Counted from the first letter of the stretch, positions 7,243-13,968 are shown. The stretch is DNA of 28,944 bases from DATBIO01 sp036556965 (GCA_036556965.1 DATBIO010000179.1:1-28944); one strand, 5' to 3'. Program-made: numbers and translations. Notes: generated by a model from the letters alone, not told the origin.

Positions 7243-7512
7243 ATGAGATTCGTGCGTTTGACGGCGGCCGCGGCGGCGAGCCTGGCCCTGGCCGCACCCG
7301 CCTTCGCGGGCATGGACCTGCAGAAGAAGGCCAAGGAGCTCGGCATCACGTCCGTGCAGAACTGCCAGTCCTGCCACGTGGACAAGATGCCCAAGAAGGA
7401 CGCCTTCAAGCTCAACGAGATGGGGCAGTGGCTGGTGGACCAGAAGGAGGCCAAGAAGGCGAAGGAGGTCGACGTCGCCTGGCTCAAGGAGTACAAGCCA
7501 AAGGGCAAGTAG
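7243..7512 (+). CDS. Small lysine-rich monoheme c-type cytochrome
   Basis: An 89-residue protein with a clear signal peptide (cleavage after AFA at residue 22) and a single heme motif, CQSCH, about 17 residues into the mature part. The mature protein is only about 67 residues, of which about 15 are lysine, giving a strong positive charge. It starts 16 bases after the MtrB-like stop with a good GGAGG ribosome site, so it is the third gene of the operon. Ordinary class I cytochromes c are longer and have a recognisable distal Met loop; two candidate Met ligands (in DKMPKK and NEMGQW) follow the motif, but I do not recognise a named family. By position it could shuttle electrons to the decaheme protein, or be a secreted or docking component. 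In PioABC systems the third gene encodes a high-potential iron-sulfur protein, so this may be a functional substitute. Confidence 0.8.
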   Translation: MRFVRLTAAAAASLALAAPAFAGMDLQKKAKELGITSVQNCQSCHVDKMPKKDAFKLNEMGQWLVDQKEAKKAKEVDVAWLKEYKPKGK

Positions 7513-7534
7513 CTCTCTTCTTCTTCCGTAACGG

Positions 7535-7560
7535 GAGGGCCGGGCGCGCGTCCGGCCCTC
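7535..7560 (+). terminator. GC-rich hairpin after the mtrAB-like operon
   Basis: GAGGGCCGG (7535-7543) pairs perfectly with CCGGCCCTC (7552-7560) around an 8-base loop, starting 22 bases after the stop of the small cytochrome gene. The T-tract that follows is poor (TCCTCGTTCG), so it is a candidate intrinsic terminator or a 3' end stabiliser rather than a textbook terminator. Confidence 0.5.
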
Positions 7561-7593
7561 TCCTCGTTCGAGAAGCGACCCTCGCCGGCTGCG

Positions 7594-7614
7594 GTGACGG
7601 CGGCGAGCCGTCAC
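7594..7614. repeat. Inverted repeat upstream of feoB
   Basis: GTGACGGC (7594-7601) and GCCGTCAC (7607-7614) are perfect complements around the 5-base spacer GGCGA. It lies about 140 bases upstream of the feoB start in the 242-bp gap that should contain the feo promoter. It does not look like a DtxR/IdeR iron box (those are AT-richer and 19 bp), so its role as an operator or RNA hairpin is open. Confidence 0.3.
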
Positions 7615-7754
7615 GGCGCCACCGGCAGCGCTCCCTGACCGCCGCGCCGATTGCGCGCGGCGGGGAGGGCCCCGCAAGCGTTGCCGCCGCGGACCCCGCC
7701 CGCCGTCCCTTACGTGCCGCCGCCGGGTGGCCTGCATCCTGCACAGGGGCGGGC

Positions 7755-9731
7755 ATGGCCGCGGCCGCCCTGCCCGCCCTCGACCTCCCGCCGCGAAGGC
7801 GGCCGGTCGTGCTCGTCGGAAACCCCAACGTCGGCAAGAGCGCGCTCTTCGGCGCCCTCACCGGGGCCTATGCCACCGTCTCCAACTACCCGGGCACGAC
7901 CGTCGAGCTCACGGAGGGAAGCGCGGCCGTCGGGGGCGCGCGCGTGACCGTGATCGACACTCCCGGCGCGGCGTCGCTGCTGCCGTCCTCGGAGGACGAG
8001 CGCGTCACGCGCGACGTGCTGCTGCGCGAGCCGGTCACCGCGGTGGTGGTGGCCGACGCCAAGAACCTGGAGCGGGGGCTGGCCCTGACCCTGGAGGTGG
8101 GCGAGCTCGGCGTGCCGCTGGTCCTCTGCCTCAACATGATGGACGAGGCGGAGGAGCGCGGGCTGGGGGTGAGGGCCGAGGTCCTCTCCGTGCAGCTGGG
8201 CGTGCCCGTCGTCCCCACCGTGGCCATCCAGCGCCGCGGCGTGGGGCGCCTGCGCGCGGCGCTGGCCGAGGCCCGGGTGCCGGCGCGCGCGGTCTCCTAC
8301 GCCCCCGACGTGGAGAGGGCGGCGGCCGCGGTGGCCGGGCTCTTCCCTCCCGACCAGGACGGCGCGCGCGCGCTGGCCCTGGCCGTCGTCTGCGGGGACG
8401 AGACGCTGACGCCCTGGCTGCGTGCGCGCCTGGCGCCGGGCCGGCTCGAGGCCATGGAGCAGGTGCGGCAGGACCTGTGGGCACGCGCGGGGCGGCCGGC
8501 CTACGCCGTGGCGCGAGCCCGCCAGCGGGAGGCGGCGCGGCTCGCCGCGCAGGCACGTGCGGAGGCCGCAGGGCCCGGTGCCCGCCGGCGCTTCGCGCGC
8601 CGCCTGGAGGCGGCCACCACGCATCGGTTCTGGGGCTGGCCCATCCTGGCCGTCGCCCTCTACGCCACCTACATGTTCGTGGGCGTGCTGGGCGCCGACG
8701 TCCTGGTCGGCTTCCTGGAGGACACGGTGTTCGGCACCTGGGTGAACCCGGCGGCCGTGCGCGCGGCGGCGGCGCTGCCCTGGGCGTGGCTGCGGGACCT
8801 TCTCGTCGGCCCCTACGGCGTGGTGACGATGGCCCTCACCTATGCCCTCGCCTTGATCCTGCCCATCGTGGGCACGTTCTTCGTGGCCTTCGGAGCGCTC
8901 GAGGATTCCGGCTACCTGCCGCGCCTGGCGGTCATGGTCAACCGCGGCTTCCGCCGCATCGGGCTGAGCGGAAAGGCGGTGCTGCCGATGGTGCTCGGGC
9001 TGGGCTGCGACACCATGGCCACGCTGACCACGCGCATCCTGGAGACGCCCAAGGAGCGGCTGATGGTCATCCTGCTCCTCGCCCTGGGCGTCCCCTGCTC
9101 CGCCCAGCTCGCCGTCGTCCTCGGCCTCCTCTCACCCCTGCCCTTCGCCGCCCTCCTCATCTGGGCGGCGGTCGTCCTCGGCACGATCGTCGTGGTGGGG
9201 CGCCTGGCCTCCCGTCTCCTGCCCGGCCGCGGCGGCGACTTCGTGCTCGAGCTTCCTCCCCTCCGCCTGCCGCGGCCCGGCAACGTCGCCGTGAAGACCC
9301 TGGCCCGCGTGGAGTGGTACCTGAAGGAAGCGGTCCCCTTGTTCGTGCTCGGCACGCTGCTCCTCTTCGGCGCCGACGCCGTCGGGCTGCTCGCCCTGGC
9401 GCGGGCGGCGGGGGAGCCCGTGGTGGCCGGTCTCCTGGGCCTGCCCGCGGAAGCGGCGGAGGCGTTCATCGTGGGGTTCCTCCGGCGCGACTTCGGGGCC
9501 GCCGGCCTCTACAAGCTGTCCGCCGAGGGGCGCCTCGACCCCGTGCAGACGCTCGTCTCCGTCGTGGTGATCACCCTCTTCATGCCCTGCGTGGCCAACT
9601 TCCTGATGATCGTGAAGGAGCGCGGGTGGCGGACCGCCCTGGCCGTGGCCGGCTTCATCGTGCCCCTGGCGGTGGCGGTGGGCGCGCTCCTGCACCAGGT
9701 CCTGCGGCTGGCCCCGGGAGTGCTGCGGTGA
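7755..9731 (+). CDS. feoB: Ferrous iron transporter FeoB
   Basis: A 658-residue inner-membrane Fe(II) transporter. The N-terminal G domain has G1 GNPNVGKS (22-29), the switch region NYPGTTVE (44-51), G3 DTPG (68-71) and G4 NMMD (127-130). A GDI-like helical region leads to the permease half from about residue 290, containing the family signature LGLGCDTMATLTTRI with PKERL after it, GVPCSAQLAVV (first Gate motif) and FMPCVANFL (second Gate motif). It is shorter than the roughly 770 residues of E. coli FeoB but complete in order; it stops soon after the last helix. The ATG at 7755 places the G1 motif at the usual depth, although its ribosome site is weak. No separate feoA precedes it; a FeoA-like domain is instead fused to the regulator two genes on. 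The next gene overlaps its stop (GTGA at 9728). Confidence 0.95.
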   Translation: MAAAALPALDLPPRRRPVVLVGNPNVGKSALFGALTGAYATVSNYPGTTVELTEGSAAVGGARVTVIDTPGAASLLPSSEDERVTRDVLLREPVTAVVVADAKNLERGLALTLEVGELGVPLVLCLNMMDEAEERGLGVRAEVLSVQLGVPVVPTVAIQRRGVGRLRAALAEARVPARAVSYAPDVERAAAAVAGLFPPDQDGARALALAVVCGDETLTPWLRARLAPGRLEAMEQVRQDLWARAGRPAYAVARARQREAARLAAQARAEAAGPGARRRFARRLEAATTHRFWGWPILAVALYATYMFVGVLGADVLVGFLEDTVFGTWVNPAAVRAAAALPWAWLRDLLVGPYGVVTMALTYALALILPIVGTFFVAFGALEDSGYLPRLAVMVNRGFRRIGLSGKAVLPMVLGLGCDTMATLTTRILETPKERLMVILLLALGVPCSAQLAVVLGLLSPLPFAALLIWAAVVLGTIVVVGRLASRLLPGRGGDFVLELPPLRLPRPGNVAVKTLARVEWYLKEAVPLFVLGTLLLFGADAVGLLALARAAGEPVVAGLLGLPAEAAEAFIVGFLRRDFGAAGLYKLSAEGRLDPVQTLVSVVVITLFMPCVANFLMIVKERGWRTALAVAGFIVPLAVAVGALLHQVLRLAPGVLR

Positions 9732-9976
9732 ACGTCGCGCGCCCGTGGGAGGAAGCGGAGTTCGTGACCGCGCCGCGCGACGCGCCCGGGACCCGGTTCC
9801 GCTGCGCCCTCTGCGGCGCGCGCTTCACGCACGGGGAGCGGGTGTGCGGGGCGTGCCCGCTGGCCGGGGGCTGCGACCTCGTCCGCTGCCCGTCCTGTGG
9901 ATACCAGTTTCCCCGCGAGTCCGCGCTGGTGGAGGCGGCGCGCCGGCTGTGGTCGGCGGTGGGAAGGAGGCGATGA
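9728..9976 (+). CDS. Small seven-cysteine protein between FeoB and its regulator
   Basis: An 82-residue soluble protein, GTG start overlapping the feoB stop by three bases and its own TGA touching the next start. Cysteines at 26, 29, 40, 43, 49, 54 and 57 form two CXXC knuckles (CALC, CPSC) flanking a CGAC plus one extra Cys, with H35 between; this is a zinc-ribbon or rubredoxin-like arrangement, or a small Fe-S site. The C-terminus is helical and basic (LWSAVGRRR). I do not recognise it as FeoC, which is a winged-helix protein. Because both its ends overlap Feo genes, it is probably co-translated with FeoB and could be an accessory factor for iron transfer or a metal sensor. The reading frame is supported by the couplings and the cysteine pattern only. 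Confidence 0.72.
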   Translation: MNVARPWEEAEFVTAPRDAPGTRFRCALCGARFTHGERVCGACPLAGGCDLVRCPSCGYQFPRESALVEAARRLWSAVGRRR

Positions 9977-10641
9977 TGCTGCACGCCCTGGACCTCGGCG
10001 CGCAGGAGGTCGAGGAGCTGGCGGAAGAGCTCTGGACCCTGCACGAGGAGGGGAAGCTCGGGCTCGACGACCTGGCCCGCACCACGCAGGTGCACCCGAT
10101 GGAGCCGGCCCTCGAGCGGCTGGTGGCGGCGGGGCTGGCGCGGCGCGACGGCGGCAACGTCACCCTGACGGCCTCGGGCCGGGAGCTGGCCGCGCGCCAG
10201 GTGCGCCGGCACCGGCTGGCGGAGGTGCTGTTCACGACCGTCATGCGCGTGGCGGACGAGGAAGCGGTGAACCGCACGGCCTGCGTGATCGAGCACGTGC
10301 TCGATCCCGCCACCACGGACTCCGTGTGCGCCTTCGTCGGGCACCCGCGGGCCTGCCCGCACGGCAAGCCGATCCCGCCCGGAGACTGCTGCCGCACGCT
10401 GGCCCGCCCCCAGAGCCCTCTCGTCGAGCCGCTCTCGCGCGTTCCGCCCGGCAGCGAGGTCCAGGTGGTCTACATGGTGTCGCGGGACCCGCGGCGCCTG
10501 GTCCGGCTCGGCGGCCTGGGCCTGGTCCCGGGGGCGCGCCTGCGCCTGCAGCAGGAGACCCCGGCCGTGGTGGTCGCCATCGGGGAGACCACGGTGGCCC
10601 TCGACCCCGAGATCGCGGACGAGGTGTACGTGCGCCGCTGA
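9976..10641 (+). CDS. DtxR/MntR-type metal-dependent repressor with C-terminal FeoA domain
   Basis: About 221 residues. The N-terminal 70 form a winged helix (LTASGRELAARQVRRHRLAE closing it). The metal and dimer domain keeps DtxR-like ligands: His and Glu spaced i, i+4 in RHRLAEVLF (DtxR H79/E83) and C-x2-E-H in ACVIEHVL (DtxR C102/E105/H106), while the position of DtxR H98 is Asn. A loop follows with CPHGKPIPPGDCC, common in this branch. Residues from about 145 make an SH3-like FeoA domain (PPGSEVQVVYM; LGLVPGARLRL). It probably represses the feo operon when Fe(II) or Mn(II) is bound; the FeoA domain might also touch FeoB. GGAGG at 9966-9970 is five bases before ATG 9976 but only two before ATG 9973, so I chose 9976; both are in frame. 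Confidence 0.85.
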   Translation: MLHALDLGAQEVEELAEELWTLHEEGKLGLDDLARTTQVHPMEPALERLVAAGLARRDGGNVTLTASGRELAARQVRRHRLAEVLFTTVMRVADEEAVNRTACVIEHVLDPATTDSVCAFVGHPRACPHGKPIPPGDCCRTLARPQSPLVEPLSRVPPGSEVQVVYMVSRDPRRLVRLGGLGLVPGARLRLQQETPAVVVAIGETTVALDPEIADEVYVRR

Positions 10642-10743
10642 GGCGTCGCGCCGCGGAGCCGCCCGGGGAGCGCCGTCCGCCACCGTGCATGCGGCTCAGC
10701 GCGCCTGGGCCAACTGCCTCATGACATGCGCCCCGCGCGGACC

Positions 10744-10756
10744 CACCTTGAAGGTG
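10744..10756. promoter_or_regulatory. Perfect inverted repeat upstream of hsp20, containing a CTTGAA heat-shock-like box
   Basis: CACCTTGAAGGTG is a 6-bp inverted repeat with one central base, about 50 bases before the hsp20 start. The internal CTTGAA matches the -35 core of sigma-32 promoters, but I find no CCCCAT-like -10 at the right distance, so it may instead be an operator. It does not match CIRCE or HAIR heat-shock elements. Confidence 0.3.
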
Positions 10757-10768
10757 ATCGGCGGTGTG

Positions 10769-10781
10769 CGGGACCGTCCCG
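10769..10781. repeat. 12-bp palindromic element, copy B (CGGGACCGTCCC)
   Basis: Identical to copy A at 2119-2130; here the palindrome extends one more pair to CGGGAC-C-GTCCCG. It is centred about 31 bases upstream of the hsp20 start codon, where it would overlap a promoter or the 5' leader. It lies 12 bases after the CACCTTGAAGGTG inverted repeat. Confidence 0.35.
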
Positions 10782-10805
10782 GCAGCGCCGTGCGGAGGCC
10801 ATCAA

Positions 10806-11270
10806 ATGCAGCTCATGAGATTCGATCCCTTCCGGGAGCTGGAAGAGATGGCGACATCCCTCAACCGCTTCGTGCAGAGGCCGTCGTTCTTGAACAAGCC
10901 GCTCTTCCGCGGGGAGACCGGGGAGTCCCTGGTCGGCGTCGACTGGGCCCCCCTCGTCGACATCGCGGAGACGGACAAGGAGTACCTGATCAAGACCGAG
11001 CTGCCCGAGGTCAAGAAGGAGGAGGTCAAGGTCGCCATCGAGGACGGCGTGCTCACCATCCAGGGCGAGCGCAAGCTCGAGAAGGAGGAGAAGGACAAGA
11101 AGGTCCATCGCATCGAGCGGGCCTACGGGAAGTTCCTCCGGAGCTTCACGGTGCCGCCGGACGTGGACGAGAAGAAGGTGTACGCCGAGTTCAAGGACGG
11201 CGTGCTCTACGTCCGCATCCCCAAGGCGGAGATCGCGAAGCCGCGTCTCATCGAGGTCAAGGTCGCCTGA
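10806..11270 (+). CDS. Small heat-shock protein, Hsp20/alpha-crystallin family
   Basis: A 154-residue cytoplasmic holdase chaperone that binds unfolding proteins. The N-terminal arm (MRFDPFRELEEM) carries the usual amphipathic start of bacterial Hsp20 proteins. The alpha-crystallin domain spans about residues 40-140, with DIAETDKEYLIKTELPEVKKEEV, the GVLTIQGER turn, and the signature AEFKDGVLYVRIPK near its end. The C-terminal tail is very short, and the usual I-x-I tail motif is reduced to IEVKV. GGAGG lies seven bases before ATG 10806; an upstream in-frame ATG at 10764 lacks a ribosome site and the extra residues do not resemble the family. The domain is very Lys/Glu-rich. The gene stands alone, closed by a strong terminator. 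Confidence 0.92.
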   Translation: MQLMRFDPFRELEEMATSLNRFVQRPSFLNKPLFRGETGESLVGVDWAPLVDIAETDKEYLIKTELPEVKKEEVKVAIEDGVLTIQGERKLEKEEKDKKVHRIERAYGKFLRSFTVPPDVDEKKVYAEFKDGVLYVRIPKAEIAKPRLIEVKVA

Positions 11271-11280
11271 TCGAGGCGAC

Positions 11281-11307
11281 GGCCCGCGGCCACGCGCGCC
11301 GCGGGCC
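11281..11307. repeat. GC-rich hairpin between hsp20 and its terminator
   Basis: GGCCCGCGG (11281-11289) pairs perfectly with CCGCGGGCC (11299-11307). It lies just before the terminator stem, so the hsp20 transcript would end in two consecutive hairpins, which may stabilise the 3' end. Confidence 0.4.
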
Positions 11308-11309
11308 TG

Positions 11310-11354
11310 CCCCGCTGCGCGGCACCCGGAGGCCGCGCAGCGGGGTTTTTCTTT
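11310..11354 (+). terminator. Rho-independent terminator of hsp20
   Basis: A perfect 14-bp stem, CCCCGCTGCGCGGC (11310-11323) with GCCGCGCAGCGGGG (11332-11345), encloses an 8-base loop and is followed at once by TTTTTCTTT. This is the clearest intrinsic terminator in the window and separates hsp20 from the osmC gene. Confidence 0.93.
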
Positions 11355-11475
11355 CCTGCGCGCAAAGAGCGCGGCGGCCGGTCCCCGTCCGCGCAAGCAC
11401 TGCGCGCCCGCGGGCCGGGAGAGCGCGCATACGCCTGGCCGGGAACGTGCAAGGGGCCGGGCGGAGGAGGGCGCC

Positions 11476-11934
11476 ATGATGCGATTGCCGCACCGGTACG
11501 AGACCACCCTCGCATGGCCGGGGTCGGGAGCCGCGAGCCTGGCCGCGGAGGGCCGCCCCGTCATCGAGGCCGGCGCGCCGCCCGAGTTCGGCGGACAAGA
11601 GGCCTGGTGGACGCCCGAGCACCTCCTCCTCTCGTCGCTGAGCCTCTGCCTGATGACCACCTTCGAGGCCTTCGCGCGCAAGGACGGGGTGCGCGTCCAT
11701 GCCTACAGCTGCCGCGGCGACGCGGTGCTGAACAGGGTGCCGGACGGGCTGGGCTTCACGCACATGGCCCTCGACGTGACGGTCACCACCGCCCCCGAGG
11801 ACGTGGACCGCGCGCGGGACCTGGTCATGAAGGCGAAGCACCACTGCATCGTGGCGCGGGCGCTCATGCCCCCGGTCCACCTGAACCTCCAGGTCGTGGC
11901 CGCGCCGGCCCAGGCCATGGCCGCGATGGGCTAG
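11476..11934 (+). CDS. OsmC/Ohr-family peroxiredoxin-like protein
   Basis: A 152-residue protein of the OsmC fold, which reduces organic hydroperoxides with a pair of cysteines. The first Cys is in SSLSLCLMTTFEAFARK, on the long central helix, and the second is in KHHCIVARAL; the spacing and the PEHLLLSSLSLC phrase fit the family well. A WWTPEHLL motif precedes the first helix. The start is supported by GGAGG five bases before the first of two adjacent ATGs. It ends two bases before the deacetylase-family gene, so the two are probably co-transcribed. Whether it acts on lipid hydroperoxides (Ohr) or has another thiol role cannot be told; the substrate-specific Arg of Ohr is not obvious to me. 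Confidence 0.85.
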   Translation: MMRLPHRYETTLAWPGSGAASLAAEGRPVIEAGAPPEFGGQEAWWTPEHLLLSSLSLCLMTTFEAFARKDGVRVHAYSCRGDAVLNRVPDGLGFTHMALDVTVTTAPEDVDRARDLVMKAKHHCIVARALMPPVHLNLQVVAAPAQAMAAMG

Positions 11935-11936
11935 CC

Positions 11937-13796
11937 ATGGGCGAGGGCGGCCGCCGGCTCACCGCGCCGGCCGTCCGCTGGCTGCGCCAGCGGCGGGCCG
12001 CGCGGCGGCTGCGCCAGACCGGCCTCTGGTTCCATCCGGACTACGCGCCCTCCGCCCTCTGCCGCACCGAGCGGGCGCCCTGCATCGTCGTGGAGCGGGC
12101 GGAGAAGGTCATCGCCCAGCTGGAGGCCGAGGGGCTGCTGCGCCTGGAGGCCGTCCGGCCGGCGCGCCTGGCAACCTATCGGGAGCTGGCCCGGGTCCAC
12201 GAGCCGCGCTACCTGCAGGACAGCGCGCGCGCGGAGGTGCTCGCGCGCGTCTTCGCCCTCCCTGAGGAGGCGATCGACGTCGACGCCATTTTGCGCGGCC
12301 AGCGCCGGGCGGTGGGGGCGACGGTGGACGCCGCCCGCGAGGTGGCGGCGGGGCGGCTGCGCGTGGGCTTCAACCTCGGGGGCGGGTTCCACCACGCGGG
12401 GCCGGAGTCGGGCGCCGGCTTCTGCGTCTACAACGACGTCGCCGTCGCCATCGCCCGCCTGCGCCATGAAGGCTACGCGGACCCGATCGCCGTCGTCGAC
12501 CTCGACTTCCACCAGGGCGACGGCCTCCTGGCGGCGGCGGAGAGCCTCTCGGACACGCGCGTGCTCTCGCTCCACGGCTCCATCTGGCGGCACGCGCCGG
12601 CGCCGCAGTCCGTGCAGCGGCTCTTGCCGGAGGGCACCGGCGACGAGGCCTACCTCGAGGCGCTCCGCGCGGCGCTCCCGGCCATCCTCGATCCCCGGCC
12701 CGGGCTCGTCTTCTACCTGGCCGGCAACGACGTCCTGGCCGGCGATCCCCTGGGCGGCTTCGCCCTGACCGAGGAGGGCGTGCTCGAGCGTGACCGCCTG
12801 GTCGCCCGCGCCGCCGCGGAGGCGGAAGCCGGTCTGGTGGTCACCCTGGGGGGAGGCTATCGGCCGGATGCCTGGCGCTGTACCGCCAACTTCCTGCGCT
12901 GGCTCCTGTGCGGTGCCGTCGAGCACGGGACCGAGCCCGAGGCGGGGCTCCGCGCCCGCTTCGCGCGCATCGCGGCGCGGCTCGATCCGGCGGCCCTGCG
13001 GGACGACCAGGCCTGGCTCACCGAGGACGAGGTGATGGCCGACCTCGGAGCAGGCTCGCCCGCGCGGCTCTTCGACTACTACTCCATGCACGGCGTCGAG
13101 TACGGGCTGGAGCGCTACGGCGTGCTCGGATACCTGCGTGGGCTGGGGTTCCACGACCTCGAGGTGACCATCGACCCCTCCGACCGGCAGCGCCAGCTGG
13201 TGCGCGTGCACGGGCGCAAGCCCTTCCGCTCCGGTCCCCTCCTCCTCATCGAGCTGGTCGCGGGCCGGCGGCACATGCCGCTGCCCGACACGGTGGACGG
13301 CCCCGTGGACGTGCTGGCGGTGGAGTGGCTGCTGCTCCAGGACCCCACCAGCGGGTTCACGCTGGCGCGCCCACCCCTGCCCGGCCAGCGCCACCCGGGG
13401 CTGGGCATCGCGACCGAGATCCAGGAGCTGCTGGTCCAGGTGTGCGCCCGCCTGTCCCTGGAGGCGATCGTCAGCCGCCCCGCCCATTTCCACAACGCGG
13501 CCGGCGCCCTCGACTTCCATTTCCTGAGCCCCGAGGCGGAAGGGCGCATGCTCGCGTGGCGCGAGGTGCTCGCCGGCTGCGCCCCGGCGGAGGCTTCGAG
13601 CCTCGTGGAGCGGGGGGCCTTGACCACGGCCGACGGCGCCGTCGCGCGGTGGGAACCGGACGTCACCGTCCTGCCTCTGAGCGAGCGCTTGAAGGCGTAC
13701 TTCGCCTCGAGCGCATACGCCGAGCGGCGTGACGCCGAGGCCGCGCGGTGGCGGGCGCGGGGCCTGCGCGTGGTGCCTCTGGCCCGCTCGGCGTAG
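11937..13796 (+). CDS. Histone deacetylase superfamily protein (class IV-like) with long C-terminal extension
   Basis: A 619-residue protein. Residues about 25-325 are an arginase/deacetylase fold: GGGFHHAGPESGAGFCVYND (catalytic HH pair), VVDLDFHQGDG (metal ligands Asp and His), LAGNDVLAGDPLGG (third metal ligand Asp, similar to AGTDxLxGDxLG of class IV enzymes) and LGGGY (catalytic Tyr, near residue 308). So the zinc hydrolase appears intact; the substrate could be acetyl-lysine in proteins, acetylpolyamines or another acyl-amide. About 290 residues follow that are not part of the deacetylase fold, including LLLIELVAGRRHMPLPDTV, ARPPLPGQRHPGLGIATE and RPAHFHNAAGALDFHFL, which look like a second folded domain of a family I cannot name. 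The start is two bases after the osmC stop and has only a weak ribosome site, consistent with coupling. Confidence 0.85.
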   Translation: MGEGGRRLTAPAVRWLRQRRAARRLRQTGLWFHPDYAPSALCRTERAPCIVVERAEKVIAQLEAEGLLRLEAVRPARLATYRELARVHEPRYLQDSARAEVLARVFALPEEAIDVDAILRGQRRAVGATVDAAREVAAGRLRVGFNLGGGFHHAGPESGAGFCVYNDVAVAIARLRHEGYADPIAVVDLDFHQGDGLLAAAESLSDTRVLSLHGSIWRHAPAPQSVQRLLPEGTGDEAYLEALRAALPAILDPRPGLVFYLAGNDVLAGDPLGGFALTEEGVLERDRLVARAAAEAEAGLVVTLGGGYRPDAWRCTANFLRWLLCGAVEHGTEPEAGLRARFARIAARLDPAALRDDQAWLTEDEVMADLGAGSPARLFDYYSMHGVEYGLERYGVLGYLRGLGFHDLEVTIDPSDRQRQLVRVHGRKPFRSGPLLLIELVAGRRHMPLPDTVDGPVDVLAVEWLLLQDPTSGFTLARPPLPGQRHPGLGIATEIQELLVQVCARLSLEAIVSRPAHFHNAAGALDFHFLSPEAEGRMLAWREVLAGCAPAEASSLVERGALTTADGAVARWEPDVTVLPLSERLKAYFASSAYAERRDAEAARWRARGLRVVPLARSA

Positions 13797-13913
13797 CGCC
13801 CCCGGCCCCACCGCCGGGCGCAGGACTTTCCGTCGCCGCCGGCCGCGGCCGCAACCTGTGCGCGTCGAGCGCGCTCCTTGCGCCCCCTTCAGCGTCTTGT
13901 GGCCAGAAGGAGG

Positions 13914-13929
13914 CGGCACCCTTGTTGAA
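13914..13929 (+). promoter_or_regulatory. Weak sigma-54-like element upstream of nifJ
   Basis: CGGCACCCTTGTTGAA has the GGCAC block and TTG at the -24/-12 spacing, but the invariant C of the -12 GC is replaced by A. It is 40 bases before the nifJ start. It shares the loss of the -12 C with the candidate at 17661. Low weight. Confidence 0.15.
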
Positions 13930-13938
13930 GGTAGGAGA

Positions 13939-13953
13939 GGGGCTGAGAGCCCC
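13939..13953 (+). promoter_or_regulatory. Leader hairpin directly before the nifJ ribosome-binding site
   Basis: GGGGCT-GAG-AGCCCC forms a perfect 6-bp stem with a 3-base loop. It ends two bases before the GAAGGAGGT Shine-Dalgarno region. There is no T-tract, so it is not a terminator. A structure here could affect ribosome access or protect the mRNA end. Confidence 0.4.
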
Positions 13954-13968
13954 GAAGGAGGTTTCCCG

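Noticed and set aside
7728..7743. Sigma-54-like TGG-N10-GCA before feoB
   Set aside because: It would put the transcription start at the start codon, and this pattern is frequent by chance in such GC-rich DNA.
10764..10805. Upstream ATG extending Hsp20 by 14 residues
   Set aside because: It has no ribosome-binding site, the added residues do not resemble the family, and the palindrome at 10769 would fall inside the coding region; ATG 10806 has GGAGG at ideal spacing.
13920..13962. Possible TPP riboswitch before nifJ (contains GGCTGAGA)
   Set aside because: Only the short CTGAGA string is present; the remaining conserved thi-box elements and helices are missing. The string is simply the loop side of a small hairpin.
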